Shown: positions 8,536 through 17,799 of the stretch, piece by piece
How the letters are laid out: each line of letters starts with the position of its first letter
Numbering within the stretch: the first letter of the stretch is position 1
From: Ferruginibacter sp.
GTDB taxonomy: Bacteria; Bacteroidota; Bacteroidia; Chitinophagales; Chitinophagaceae
Length of the DNA: 60,943 nt
Reading direction: 5' to 3'
Assembly: GCA_025362235.1 (NCBI GenBank)
Contig: JANYGZ010000030.1
Location: forward strand, 1-60,943
Translations under genes and position numbers: made by a program
Notes under the pieces: generated by a model
Databases searched by the model: none
Seen by the model: the letters and a program-made list of their open reading frames with translations, nothing else
What the model was told of the DNA's origin: nothing

Positions 8536-9927
8536 CTAAATGTCTGTTGCTTCTCCGTAAGCCATTGCTGTGGCTTCTTTCAATGCTTCGCTCATGGTTG
8601 GATGTGGATGAACTGCGTTCAATATTTCATGACCGGTTGTTTCCAGCTTACGAGCAACAACAACCTCCGCAATCATTTCTGTAACGTTCATGCCAATCAT
8701 GTGGCAGCCTAAAAATTCTCCGTATTTAGCATCGTAAATTACTTTTACAAAACCTTCAGTAGCACCTGCAGCACTTGCTTTACCACTTGCCATAAATGGA
8801 AATTTACCCACCTTAATTTCGTAACCTGCATCCTTGGCAGCTTTTTCTGTATAACCTACAGATGCTACTTCAGGTGAGCAATAAGTACAGCCCGGAATAT
8901 TATTGTAATCCATTGGTTCAGGATGATGGCCAGCAATATGTTCTGCTGCATTAATGCCTTCTTTTGTGGCAACATGCGCCAAGGCCTGTCCTGGTGTACA
9001 ATCACCAATAGCGTATACGCCCGGTACATTGGTAAGCCCGTTTGCATCTCTAACAATTTTTCCTTTTTCGGTTTTAATACCCAATGCTTCCAACCCAATG
9101 TTTTCAATATTGGCAACAACACCCACTGCACTTAACAAAATATCGGCTGTTAATTCTATTTCGCCATTAGGTGTTTTTACTTTTGCTTTAACTCCCTGTC
9201 CACTGGTATCAACACTTAACACTTCACTATTGGTCATTATGTCAATACCCTGTTTTTTAAATTGCTTTTCCAATTCCTTGCTGATATCTTCATCCTCAAC
9301 AGGTACTACACGTGGCATAAATTCAACAATAGTAACCTTAGTACCCATTGCATTGTAGAAATAAGCAAATTCACTTCCTATAGCGCCGCTACCGCATATG
9401 ATCATGCTTTTAGGTTGCGGTGAAGGCAATACCATTGCTTCACGGTATCCAATTATCTTTTTACCATCAATTGGCATAGACGGTAATTCACGTGCCCTTC
9501 CACCGGTAGCAATAACTATATTTTTTGCTTCTACTATTTGTTTGGTTCCATCTCCTGCTGTCACTTCTATTTTGGTTGGCGCTATCAGTTTGCCAAAACC
9601 CATAATAACATCAATCTTATTCTTCTTCATTAAAAACTGAACACCCTTGCTCATTTTATCGGCTACACCCCGGCTTCTTTTTATAACGGCATCAAAATCA
9701 TGCCCGGGATTTTCTACATTAATACCGTATACAGAAGCATGTTTGGCATACTCATACACATTGGCGCTTTTTAATAATGCTTTGGTTGGGATACATCCCC
9801 AGTTTAGGCATATACCACCAAGGCTTTCTTTTTCTATAATAGCTACCTTTTTACCAAACTGACTAGCCCTTATTGCAGCCGGATATCCTCCCGGGCCACT
9901 GCCTAAAACAATTACATCGTATGCCAT
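8536..9927 (-). CDS. lpdA: Dihydrolipoyl dehydrogenase (E3)
   Basis: 463 residues, normal for E3. FAD-binding GSGPGGYPAA lies at the N-terminus. The redox-active disulfide is in GGICLNWGCIPTK (Cys40 and Cys45), the NAD-binding Rossmann motif in IICGSGAIGSEFA, and the second FAD contact in YAIGDC. The catalytic His is in HPHPTMSEA near the C-terminus. It reoxidises lipoamide on the E2 subunits of 2-oxo-acid dehydrogenases and the glycine cleavage system. No E1/E2 genes are adjacent. It has its own strong-looking promoter at 9972-10004. Confidence 0.96.
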   Translation of the reverse strand: MAYDVIVLGSGPGGYPAAIRASQFGKKVAIIEKESLGGICLNWGCIPTKALLKSANVYEYAKHASVYGINVENPGHDFDAVIKRSRGVADKMSKGVQFLMKKNKIDVIMGFGKLIAPTKIEVTAGDGTKQIVEAKNIVIATGGRARELPSMPIDGKKIIGYREAMVLPSPQPKSMIICGSGAIGSEFAYFYNAMGTKVTIVEFMPRVVPVEDEDISKELEKQFKKQGIDIMTNSEVLSVDTSGQGVKAKVKTPNGEIELTADILLSAVGVVANIENIGLEALGIKTEKGKIVRDANGLTNVPGVYAIGDCTPGQALAHVATKEGINAAEHIAGHHPEPMDYNNIPGCTYCSPEVASVGYTEKAAKDAGYEIKVGKFPFMASGKASAAGATEGFVKVIYDAKYGEFLGCHMIGMNVTEMIAEVVVARKLETTGHEILNAVHPHPTMSEALKEATAMAYGEATDI

Positions 9928-9971
9928 ACTGTTATTTGTTTATTGATTGAGATATTTTTTAATTAGCGAGG

Positions 9972-10004
9972 CAAAATTACTTTGAAATAGGGGATTAGCC
10001 AAAA
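9972..10004 (-). promoter_or_regulatory. Bacteroidetal housekeeping promoter of lpd
   Basis: Read on the minus strand: -33 box TTTTG (10004-10000), 20 bases, then -7 box TAATTTTG (9979-9972). This fits the Bacteroidota consensus TTTG / TAnnTTTG with correct spacing. The predicted transcript would begin about 35-40 bases before the lpd ATG at 9927. Confidence 0.7.
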
Positions 10005-10015
10005 GCTTATTTTTA

Positions 10016-10106
10016 TATGTCTGATGTCTGATTTTTTGATGTCTGATTCTATTCAATTCGAAAACTTGAAGTACATCAGACATCATACATCGAAAAATTA
10101 GACATA
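10016..10106. repeat. Palindromic repeat, GATGTCTGAT family
   Basis: The left arm has three related units (TATGTCTGATGTCTGAT, then TTTTTTGATGTCTGATT). The right arm is their complement (ACATCAGACATCATACATCG, then AAAAATTAGACATA). About 20 bases of loop separate the arms. It ends five bases from the brkB stop codon and starts just upstream of the lpd promoter. The design, short units repeated and mirrored, is the same as in the other palindromes of this window, but the sequence is unrelated. Confidence 0.85.
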
Positions 10107-10110
10107 CTCT

Positions 10111-11067
10111 TTATTTTTTTTTATTTTTTTCTTCAACCTTCCGCTGATCGGCAATTGCTTTAATGGTCTTGATGCTCACATTTAATTCAAAACCTACCAG
10201 CAATACCAGCGAATTAAGGTAAACCATTACCATTAAAACCATAATGGTACCAATGGAGCCATACAGCGCATTGTATTTACCAAAATTATTAACAAAATAA
10301 GAGAAGCCAACTGATGCCAATATGCTTAGCGTGGTGGCCAATATAGTTCCGGGGCTCACCAGTTTCCAGCGTTTATGTACAGCAGGTGCATATTTATAAA
10401 TTAGGGCCTGCGAATAAAATATAATGCCAATAATAAATACCCATCTTACATAATAGATGATATTTAGTATGACTACACTATTAATACCAAGAAGCTTTAA
10501 TACCGCTCCCTGGGTTATCAATAAAATGAGACTGCCCAATATCACTAAAAATAAAAAAGCCGTTAATTTGATAGCCATCCAGCGATTGTGTAAGCCCTGT
10601 CTCTTGGCAAAGCCCACATAGTTTTTATTGAAGGAGCGCATGATACCCATCATTGCGTTGGACGCAAAATATAAAGCGGTAATAAATCCAATTGAGATAA
10701 TACCAATTTTAGAACTGTCAATAAATGAATCAACAAATTTTATCAGGTTTTCGTTATGTATTTTTAAAGGAATAACATCTGTTATTAAACCGTGTAACTG
10801 AATTTTAAGGCTTTTTTTAGATATAAAGGGTAAACTTGGTACTAGTGTAAATAAAAATAAAAGCGATGGCGGCACGGCCATAATAAAATTATAGGCAATA
10901 GCAGAGGCCCTTTCTGTAAGGCCTGTAGTTTTTACCTGCTTGTAAAAAAAAACTACCACGTCAAACAAAGGAACACCTTCAAAACCTGGCAAATACCATT
11001 TTTTACTCTTTTGTAATAAAAAGCCCGCCGGTGTTTTAGTTACTATTATGCGCTCTAATTTATTCAA
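10111..11067 (-). CDS. YihY/BrkB-family integral membrane protein
   Basis: 318 residues, with about six membrane helices. The family signature is clear: TTGLTERASAIAYNFIMAVPPSLLF near residues 50-75, FASNAMMGIMRSFN in the middle, and YGSIGTIMVLMVMVYLNSLVLLVGFELN near the C-terminus. YihY/BrkB proteins were once called RNase BN and are now considered membrane proteins of unclear, possibly transport or envelope, function. A basic tail (EEKNKKK) ends the protein. It is flanked by two palindromic repeats of different families and is probably transcribed alone. Confidence 0.92.
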   Translation of the reverse strand: MNKLERIIVTKTPAGFLLQKSKKWYLPGFEGVPLFDVVVFFYKQVKTTGLTERASAIAYNFIMAVPPSLLFLFTLVPSLPFISKKSLKIQLHGLITDVIPLKIHNENLIKFVDSFIDSSKIGIISIGFITALYFASNAMMGIMRSFNKNYVGFAKRQGLHNRWMAIKLTAFLFLVILGSLILLITQGAVLKLLGINSVVILNIIYYVRWVFIIGIIFYSQALIYKYAPAVHKRWKLVSPGTILATTLSILASVGFSYFVNNFGKYNALYGSIGTIMVLMVMVYLNSLVLLVGFELNVSIKTIKAIADQRKVEEKNKKK

Positions 11068-11162
11068 TGAGTTGTAGTATTACTATTATTTTGTTGATCT
11101 TCAAATCTACTGATTAAGCTTTTAAAAAAATAAAGCATTCTTGGAAACTGTTTAAATAGGTT

Positions 11163-11241
11163 CCCGCAGATTGCGCAAATAAACGGAGATTAATTACATT
11201 CTTTTGTTTGCCAATCTGCGTATATCCTCGAAATCTGCGGG
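11163..11241. repeat. Palindromic repeat, AATCTGCGGG family
   Basis: CCCGCAGATT at 11163-11172 pairs with AATCTGCGGG at 11232-11241. Inside, CGCAAATAAACGGAGATT faces CCAATCTGCGTATATCCTCG as a second, weaker mirrored unit. It lies between brkB-like (start 11067) and mltG (stop 11303). Repeats of the type AATCTGCG are common in Bacteroidota intergenic regions. This is the third repeat family between 8.4 and 11.3 kb. Confidence 0.82.
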
Positions 11242-11302
11242 CTAAAATCTCAAATACAAAATTCGGGGAATCATTTTTAGACAGTTTTTTACAGTATTCA
11301 AT

Positions 11303-12358
11303 TTATTGTTCATCAGCAGCAGAAAGCAATGTGTCTTTTGCTTTTAAATAACCATTTAGCCATTGCTGATATTGTTTGGCAAATACCATGTGTTCTTCAT
11401 AAGTAGTGGCAAAGTTTGAATATCCTGTTAAATTAGACTGGGCAACAAAATATAAATAATTAGTAGTTGGCGCATTTAGTACACCATCAATTGTTTTAAC
11501 GGATGGTGTGCAAATAGGGCCGGGGGGCAGCCCGGCATTAAGGTAAGTATTGTAAGGAGAAATAATTTGTGTATATTTTTTGTACACTCTTTTAATAGAA
11601 AAATCTTTAAGCGCAAATCTGACCGTAGGGTCGGCAGATAGCCGCATTCCATTTTGCATACGGTTAAGATAAACACTGGCTATTTTTCCTTTGTCTTCCT
11701 GGTTATTGCTTTCTTCTTCAACAATGCTTGCCAATATATATACCTGTTGAGGCGATAAATGTAATGCTGCTGCTTTTTTCTTTCTTTCATCTGTCCAGAA
11801 TTTTTCCTGCTCGCTATATAGTTTTTTAAAAATGCGGTTTGCAGGTGTATTCCAATAAATACTATAAGTGTTGGGTATTATAGCCGTCATAGCGGTATTG
11901 GTATCCAACCCAAGTTTCAGCAAAGAGTCATTGTTATTTAAAAGGTTAATCACCGCAGCAGAATCGCATTCAAAACTGGCGGCTATCTTTTGCGCCAGGT
12001 CTTCTTTTGTACGCAATTTATTAATCACTAAGTTTACTGCTGTCTGCCTGCCCGACTTTAAAATTTTAGCAATTTTGTAAATGCTGGCTCCATTTTCAAT
12101 CAGATATTTCCCGGGCTTTACATTTTCATTGTATTTTAACTGTATGGCAATCCATTTAAATGTACCGGGGTTTTTCAGAATTTTTTGTTGCTCCAGTTCG
12201 TTTATTACATCATTAAAACTACTGCCTGTTTTAATGTAAAAGCTTTTTTTACTTTCACTAAAATTAGTGTTGCTGCCAAATATGCGCCATGCAATAAAAG
12301 CAGCTACAGCAAACAGGATAAGTAAAAAAATGGGTACTGTTTTTTTCAGGTTGGTCAT
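11303..12358 (-). CDS. mltG: Endolytic murein transglycosylase MltG (YceG-like)
   Basis: 351 residues. A single N-terminal membrane anchor lies at about residues 9-27. A LysM-like part follows (GSSFNDVINELEQQKIL), then the YceG catalytic domain. The catalytic Glu is in ILASIVEEES, followed by ASVYLNRMQNGMRLSADPTV and YNTYLNAGLPPGPICTPS, all characteristic. It cleaves nascent peptidoglycan strands at the inner membrane and is thought to set glycan length. It follows secG on the same strand, but a terminator at 12400-12431 separates them, so it probably has its own promoter. Confidence 0.95.
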   Translation of the reverse strand: MTNLKKTVPIFLLILFAVAAFIAWRIFGSNTNFSESKKSFYIKTGSSFNDVINELEQQKILKNPGTFKWIAIQLKYNENVKPGKYLIENGASIYKIAKILKSGRQTAVNLVINKLRTKEDLAQKIAASFECDSAAVINLLNNNDSLLKLGLDTNTAMTAIIPNTYSIYWNTPANRIFKKLYSEQEKFWTDERKKKAAALHLSPQQVYILASIVEEESNNQEDKGKIASVYLNRMQNGMRLSADPTVRFALKDFSIKRVYKKYTQIISPYNTYLNAGLPPGPICTPSVKTIDGVLNAPTTNYLYFVAQSNLTGYSNFATTYEEHMVFAKQYQQWLNGYLKAKDTLLSAADEQ

Positions 12359-12399
12359 AATAAGTAGAATGTAGTTTTCATTGGTATGTTAAAAGTAAA

Positions 12400-12431
12400 A
12401 TAAAAAACCCCGTCTTTAGCAGACGAGGTTT
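12400..12431 (-). terminator. Intrinsic terminator of the lptE-TPR-secG unit
   Basis: On the minus strand: AAACCTCGTCT, loop GCTAA, AGACGGGGTTT, then a T-rich tail TTTATTTTACTTTT. There is one G-T-type mismatch in the stem. It lies between the secG stop (12452) and the mltG start (12358). Confidence 0.75.
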
Positions 12432-12451
12432 AGAAATTTTTGTAAAATATT

Positions 12452-12799
12452 TTATTTCTTTTGAGAATCAACTGGTGCTGCAGGCATAGGTACTGTAGTT
12501 GGTTGATTGGTTTTTGGTGCTGTAGCAGGTGCATTTTTTATTAACTCATCGTTTTTTGATGATGTGCCATTTCCAGAAGGTATAAATACCGGCGAAAGAA
12601 GACAAAGGATACCAACAATAGATGCAAAAACCCAGGTTCCTTTTTCCAATACATCGGTAGTTTGTTTTACACCCATCAACTGGTTACTAAAACCACCCAA
12701 ACTGCCTGATAATCCGCCACCTTTAGGGTTTTGAACCAATACAATTAAACCTAAAATTACAGAAGCAAGGATCACTAAAATTCCAAATACAATTAGCAT
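12452..12799 (-). CDS. secG: Preprotein translocase subunit SecG
   Basis: 115 residues with two membrane helices (about 2-24 and 55-74). Between them is the SecG loop VQNPKGGGLSGSLGGFSNQL. The C-terminal tail, rich in Ala, Pro and Thr, is normal for Bacteroidota SecG. It is a part of the SecYEG channel in the inner membrane. It lies downstream of the TPR protein and lptE on the same strand and is closed by a terminator, which gives a likely envelope-biogenesis operon. Confidence 0.94.
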   Translation of the reverse strand: MLIVFGILVILASVILGLIVLVQNPKGGGLSGSLGGFSNQLMGVKQTTDVLEKGTWVFASIVGILCLLSPVFIPSGNGTSSKNDELIKNAPATAPKTNQPTTVPMPAAPVDSQKK

Positions 12800-12864
12800 A
12801 ATACTATTCTTTATTTTGTTTAAACCTGTCTACAGACAGTTTTTTGAATTATTTTTAACTGCCG

Positions 12865-14064
12865 CTATCTTTCTATAGCGTTAATTTTGGCTGCAAAGTA
12901 AGCGCTTTTAAGGGGATTGAGCAAACTTAATTTTTGATATAGTTCAATGGCTTTTCCTAGTTTGCCTTGCTGAAGTAATACTTCGGCCATGGCCTCCGTT
13001 AATACCTCACCCTCTGTATTTGATTTTTCTGCCATTTGTTGTATACTACTTTCGGATTGTTCGGTCTGTTGAGGTAATTGATCCGGATGGATTTTCTTCA
13101 TGGTTTTTAGCCATTCTGTAAAACTTTTAAGATGCTTTCCAAATTTATCATCCGCCTTTACCTCATCACTAAATTTTATACCAAGGCTCGCAAAATAATC
13201 TGATGTGTGCAGTGGTTCAAATGAAATGGTATCTTCGGTAGTAGTAGAAGTAGTAAAGTTCAATTTAAAGTTGAGGGGTTCAATTTCTTTTTCATTTATC
13301 TCTTCATCCTCTTCCCCCACATTATTTTCAGAGATATTATTTTGTTCAGTTATCGGAGATTCTGCCAACGGCAATTCAGTTGATGAAGAATTGTCAACAG
13401 GCTCAATTATTTTATTGGTTATTATTTCTTTGGCTTTTTCCTGGTAATTTTCTTCATTAGTTTCAGGCGAATTGTTTATTTCAGTATTGTTATTAATATC
13501 AGGATGATGTTCGGTTTGTTCTGTTGTTTTATCCAATAACAACTCTTCTTTTTCTTCTTCGATGGGTACTTCAGTTGTTTCAAATAAAGTTTTTACTTCG
13601 GCATCAAAAACAGTTGTTGGGCTTTCTACAACAGGCTTATGCAGCATTTCCACAGGTGTTTGCTGTTGAATATATTGTTCTGGAACAACTATTTTTTCCT
13701 CTTCATAAATTGTTTCTGTTGCATTGGTTAAAGGAAGTATTATTTCCCCCCCATCTATTTCAACATTGTATTGGGGCTCATTATCGGGTAACTGGTTTAT
13801 GAAAGCAGGCTCAGGCAATTCAACAGATACAAAACATTGTTCCACCTGGTAATTTAACCAAAACGGATTATTAAAAAGAACAGCTGTTTTAGCTAATTGT
13901 TTATTATAATCATCGCTACCGGTTTCGTTTTTTTGTAATAAATAAAATTGGGCAGCCGTAAAATAGGGATACTCTTTTGTAAGCCCTGTAAGAAAATCTT
14001 TCGTATCATTTTCAAACATGCTTCTATTAAAAATAGATTCATAAACCTGCTGACTATTTCCCAT
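12865..14064 (-). CDS. Acidic protein with C-terminal TPR repeat
   Basis: 399 residues, not assignable to a named protein. The first 90 residues look folded. Residues about 110-290 are low-complexity, very rich in Glu, Thr and Asn, and probably disordered. The C-terminus (about 350-399) has one TPR-like helix pair, AEVLLQQGKLGKAIELYQKLSLLNP. It has no signal peptide. Genes of this kind, an acidic linker with a TPR end, sit between lptE and secG in related genomes, so a role in envelope assembly is plausible but unproven. Confidence 0.75.
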   Translation of the reverse strand: MGNSQQVYESIFNRSMFENDTKDFLTGLTKEYPYFTAAQFYLLQKNETGSDDYNKQLAKTAVLFNNPFWLNYQVEQCFVSVELPEPAFINQLPDNEPQYNVEIDGGEIILPLTNATETIYEEEKIVVPEQYIQQQTPVEMLHKPVVESPTTVFDAEVKTLFETTEVPIEEEKEELLLDKTTEQTEHHPDINNNTEINNSPETNEENYQEKAKEIITNKIIEPVDNSSSTELPLAESPITEQNNISENNVGEEDEEINEKEIEPLNFKLNFTTSTTTEDTISFEPLHTSDYFASLGIKFSDEVKADDKFGKHLKSFTEWLKTMKKIHPDQLPQQTEQSESSIQQMAEKSNTEGEVLTEAMAEVLLQQGKLGKAIELYQKLSLLNPLKSAYFAAKINAIER

Positions 14065-14115
14065 ATTTCAAAACTAAACTTTTTATAATAAATCAACATT
14101 ATTTGATGGTACAAT

Positions 14116-14670
14116 TTACCAGTTTGAAAAGATTTTATTAAAAATACCATCCACCGTATTCTTTACTATATCTGGTGTTAGGGTAGGTTGAACCTGGGCA
14201 ATATTTTGAGTAGCGGCGAAATTATACCCTGATGAAATATCTGCTTCAAATTTTTTTGTAAGGTCTAAATTATTTTTAAAAATAAGGTGAAATGATACGG
14301 TTAGCAGGTTGGTGCTGGCCTGTGTGCCGGATATACCACTGGTGGTTACGTTATAATCGCTTATATAACCACTGATGTCATAGTGGGCACTATCTGCATT
14401 TACCTGGATGAGCCTGGTGTTGCTGCGTATTTTTTGCTTTAATGCTTCAGTTAATTGCGGGCTCAATAATGGGTTTACAAACCGGGCCTTATTTTCCAAA
14501 AAATTTACCCTGAAAGTCTTTACATCTAAAGGGATGGGAGAGGTATCTTTAAAAGAATATTTGCAGGTAGAGAAACTAAAAATGGTAATTAACAAAAAGC
14601 CAGTAAACAGCAAAGTAATATTATTTATAAAACTGCTTTGCTTGTATTTAAGTTGAAATGGATGTTGCAT
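14116..14670 (-). CDS. lptE: LptE-family LPS assembly lipoprotein
   Basis: 184 residues. A signal segment at about residues 17-36 ends at STCKYSF, an unusual lipobox (Phe-Ser-Thr-Cys). The mature part matches bacteroidetal LptE: SPIPLDVKTFRVNFLENKA, NPLLSPQLTEALKQKI, DISGYISDYNVT, then NLLTVSFHLIFKN. LptE plugs LptD in the outer membrane and delivers LPS. The position after a sigma-54 activator and before a TPR protein and secG supports the call. No lptD is in the window. Confidence 0.85.
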   Translation of the reverse strand: MQHPFQLKYKQSSFINNITLLFTGFLLITIFSFSTCKYSFKDTSPIPLDVKTFRVNFLENKARFVNPLLSPQLTEALKQKIRSNTRLIQVNADSAHYDISGYISDYNVTTSGISGTQASTNLLTVSFHLIFKNNLDLTKKFEADISSGYNFAATQNIAQVQPTLTPDIVKNTVDGIFNKIFSNW

Positions 14671-14739
14671 CGTATTGCAAATTAACCTGTTTGGATTATC
14701 CGGGATGTTAAAAATTATCAGCCAAAAGGAATAAAATGA

Positions 14740-15987
14740 TTATTCTTCAATATCATATTCTTTCAGTTTTCTGTATAAGGTCCTTTCGCTGATGCCAAGG
14801 TCGCTGGAAGCATCTTTGCGTTTACCCTTATGCTTTTTTAATGCTTTAATAATAAGTTCCTTTTCTTTATCCATGATGCTCAAAGATTCTTCTACCTGTT
14901 CGTGGTAATGAATATCATTTCCATTTTGGTTTATAAAAACTGGTAACGGGGACTGCGAAAAATTATGGGGGTTACCGGTATTTTTTATATCAGGTAATGA
15001 GCCATCATTGTTATTGTTATTATTATAAACAGGTATATGGCTGGCCATACCCGGATTTTGTAAAATGTCGAAGAACATTTTTTTAAGTTCATTTACATCT
15101 TTCTTCATATCAAAAAACAACTTGTATAATATTTCCCTTTCATTGGCAAATTCCTGCTGGCTAACAGCAGCCTTACCTCCCGCCAAAACAGGCAGGCGAT
15201 TGTAATTATGATCTGGTAAAAAGCTTTGCAGTTCTTTGGCCGTAATATTTTTTTCTTTCGATAAAACAGATATCTGCTCAGCAATATTTTTTAACTCCCT
15301 TACATTGCCCGGCCAGGGATAATTCATTAACAAAGCCCTGGCATCATCCTCTAACTGAATGGGAGCGCCTTTATACCTGTCAGAAAAATCTGCAGCAAAT
15401 TTTCTAAACAGTAATGGTATATCTTCTTTTCTGTCCCTTAACGATGGAACCCTTATGGGCACAGTATTTAAACGATAATACAGATCTTCCCTAAACCTAC
15501 CTGTTTGGGTAAACTCTATTAATTCTTTATTAGTGGCAGCAATAACCCTCACATCAGTTTTTTGTACCTTACTGCTTCCCACACGTATATATTCACCGGC
15601 TTCCAGCACTCGTAATAAACGTGCCTGCGTACCCAATGGCAATTCACCTATTTCATCTAAAAATATAGTGCCGCCATTTACGGTTTCAAAATAACCTTTG
15701 CGGCTATCCATGGCACCGGTAAACGAACCTTTTTCATGACCAAATAATTCACTGTCGATGGTGCCTTCCGGAATAGCGCCACAGTTTACAGCAATAAAGG
15801 GGTTGTGTTTTCTTGCACTAAGGGCATGAATGATCTGCGAAAAAATTTCTTTACCCACCCCGCTTTCACCATTTATCAATACACTCAAATCTGTGTTGGC
15901 AACCTGTGCCGCCACATTTAATGCATGGTTAAGGGCAGGTGAGTTGCCGATAATAGAGAAGCGGTTTTTTATTGTTTGTAAGTCCAT
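14740..15987 (-). CDS. Sigma-54-interacting transcriptional activator without receiver domain
   Basis: 415 residues. The AAA+ domain starts almost at the N-terminus: Walker A GESGVGKE, the sigma-54 contact loop GSFTGAMD (Ser for Ala in the classical GAFTGA), Walker B GTIFLDEIGE and the sensor NVRELKN. An Asn/Pro-rich linker leads to a Fis-type helix-turn-helix at the C-terminus (DLGISERTLYRKLKEY). There is no receiver or PAS domain, so it must be controlled by another protein or by its level. It stands 5' of lptE and may regulate the envelope operon. Confidence 0.93.
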   Translation of the reverse strand: MDLQTIKNRFSIIGNSPALNHALNVAAQVANTDLSVLINGESGVGKEIFSQIIHALSARKHNPFIAVNCGAIPEGTIDSELFGHEKGSFTGAMDSRKGYFETVNGGTIFLDEIGELPLGTQARLLRVLEAGEYIRVGSSKVQKTDVRVIAATNKELIEFTQTGRFREDLYYRLNTVPIRVPSLRDRKEDIPLLFRKFAADFSDRYKGAPIQLEDDARALLMNYPWPGNVRELKNIAEQISVLSKEKNITAKELQSFLPDHNYNRLPVLAGGKAAVSQQEFANEREILYKLFFDMKKDVNELKKMFFDILQNPGMASHIPVYNNNNNNDGSLPDIKNTGNPHNFSQSPLPVFINQNGNDIHYHEQVEESLSIMDKEKELIIKALKKHKGKRKDASSDLGISERTLYRKLKEYDIEE

Positions 15988-16111
15988 AATATAAATGCCG
16001 AAATTTTTTAAATGAAATCACTAAATAATCAATCAAATTGTTTTCAATTACAGGTAAGCCGTATAAAGGGTGGAAATGTTTTAATAGTTTACCAAAACTT
16101 ATCCCAATTTT

Positions 16112-17566
16112 TTAGACAGTAACCGGCACACCTATTAAAGTACCCGAAGTACAGGAAGTTATTTTTATAAAAACATAATCTCCTTTTTTATAATTTCCTT
16201 TTGGAAAAACCACCACTTTATTCTGGTCGTTTCTGCCTTGTAAATCTTCCTGCGTTTTTTTTGAGAAACCTTCTACCAGCACTTTACACGTTTTACCTAC
16301 ATCACGCTGCATACTTTCGAGTGTATTCTGCCTGTGCAGGTCAACCATTTCCTGTAATCTTCTTTTCTTTACATCTTCCGGAACATCATCTTCAAACCTT
16401 CTTGCAGCAAGGGTTCCCGGGCGCTGACTATAAAAATACATATAGGCCAAATCGTACTTACAATACCTCATCAGGCTAAGCGATTGCTGGTGATCTTCTT
16501 CCGTTTCAGTACAAAAACCTGTAATCATATCAGTAGATATGCCTGCATCGGGTATCAACTCCCTGATGCGGTTTACTTTGGCTATATACCATTCCCTTGT
16601 ATAGGTTCGGTTCATCAATTGCAATACCCTGGTGCTGCCACTTTGTACGGGTAAATGAATATAGTTACAGATATTATCATATTTTGCCATGGTAAACAAT
16701 ACGTCATCGGTAATATCTTTGGGGTGAGAAGTAGAAAATCGTACTCGCAATAACGGATTAATCTGCGCAACTCTTTCCAATAAAATAGCAAAACTTACTG
16801 GTTCTTCATAAATTTCGCCAGTTCCATCTATTGACATTTGAGAAGAACCAATCCAATGATAACTGTCAACATTCTGCCCCAATAAGGTTACTTCCCTATA
16901 CCCATCATTAAATAAGGTTTTGCATTCATTAATGATAGATTCGGCATCACGGCTTCTTTCCCTCCCTCTTGTAAATGGTACCACACAAAACGAACACATA
17001 TTATTACAACCCCGCATAATGCTTACAAAGGCATTTACACCATTGCTGTTTAAACGGATAGGGGCAATATCTGCATAGGTTTCATCACGGCTTAATAAAA
17101 CATTTACCGCCTTTTGGCCGGTTTCTGCTTCTTCAATTAAACCAGGCAAACTGCGGTAGGCATCCGGGCCCACCACCATATCTACCAACTTTTCTTCTTC
17201 AATAAATTTAGCCTTCAACCGTTCGGCCATACATCCTAATACACCTACCAGCATACCGGGGTTAGATTTCTTTAACCTGCGGAATTCTGTAAGCCTTTTA
17301 CGCACAGTAGCTTCAGCCTTTTCACGTATAGAGCATGTATTTACAAATATCAGATCGGCCTCTTCAAAATTTTTAGTAGCACCAAAACCATTCGATTGCA
17401 GTATCGAAGCCACCACTTCGCTATCGGCAAAATTCATGGCGCATCCATAGCTTTCTATGTAAAATAATTTTTTATATCTATTGGTATCCAGTACAAAAGG
17501 GGCAAATGCTTCACCCTGCCTGTTTTCGTCGTGTACGATTGTATTGTTAGCTAATAAAGTATCCAT
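16112..17566 (-). CDS. miaB: tRNA-2-methylthio-N6-dimethylallyladenosine synthase
   Basis: 484 residues. The N-terminal methylthiotransferase domain has [27 protein letters not shown] and LGCMAERLK, holding the three auxiliary-cluster cysteines. The radical-SAM cluster motif is CNNMCSFC (Cys-x3-Cys-x2-Cys), followed by GQNVDSYH and [21 protein letters not shown] domain ends the protein. It adds the methylthio group to isopentenyladenosine 37 of tRNAs. The -7-like box TATTTTTG lies about 30 bases before its ATG. Confidence 0.96.
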   Translation of the reverse strand: MDTLLANNTIVHDENRQGEAFAPFVLDTNRYKKLFYIESYGCAMNFADSEVVASILQSNGFGATKNFEEADLIFVNTCSIREKAEATVRKRLTEFRRLKKSNPGMLVGVLGCMAERLKAKFIEEEKLVDMVVGPDAYRSLPGLIEEAETGQKAVNVLLSRDETYADIAPIRLNSNGVNAFVSIMRGCNNMCSFCVVPFTRGRERSRDAESIINECKTLFNDGYREVTLLGQNVDSYHWIGSSQMSIDGTGEIYEEPVSFAILLERVAQINPLLRVRFSTSHPKDITDDVLFTMAKYDNICNYIHLPVQSGSTRVLQLMNRTYTREWYIAKVNRIRELIPDAGISTDMITGFCTETEEDHQQSLSLMRYCKYDLAYMYFYSQRPGTLAARRFEDDVPEDVKKRRLQEMVDLHRQNTLESMQRDVGKTCKVLVEGFSKKTQEDLQGRNDQNKVVVFPKGNYKKGDYVFIKITSCTSGTLIGVPVTV

Positions 17567-17799
17567 CAGAAAAATTAGGGGGCAAAAATAAGCATTTATG
17601 ATGTAATTATGTCAGATTGGCATAAAGATTAGAATTAATAGAGCGTAAGCTTTGCATTAAATTGTAAATAAAAATTTAAGGATTTGATGAACGAAAGTAT
17701 TTCAGTTAAATCTATTACCATTATAAATAATTAAAATGATTGGTGTTTTTTCTTTTAATTTATTACCTTATAAAAATTTATAATCCAAAAAAATAATTT

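Noticed and set aside
8923..9862. Several open frames antisense to lpd
   Set aside because: They lie wholly inside a well-supported core gene, in frames that mirror its codon pattern; no start signal or family.
8438..11241. CRISPR array reading of the repeated units
   Set aside because: The repeats are short, mirrored and without regular spacers of uniform length, and no cas gene is in the window.
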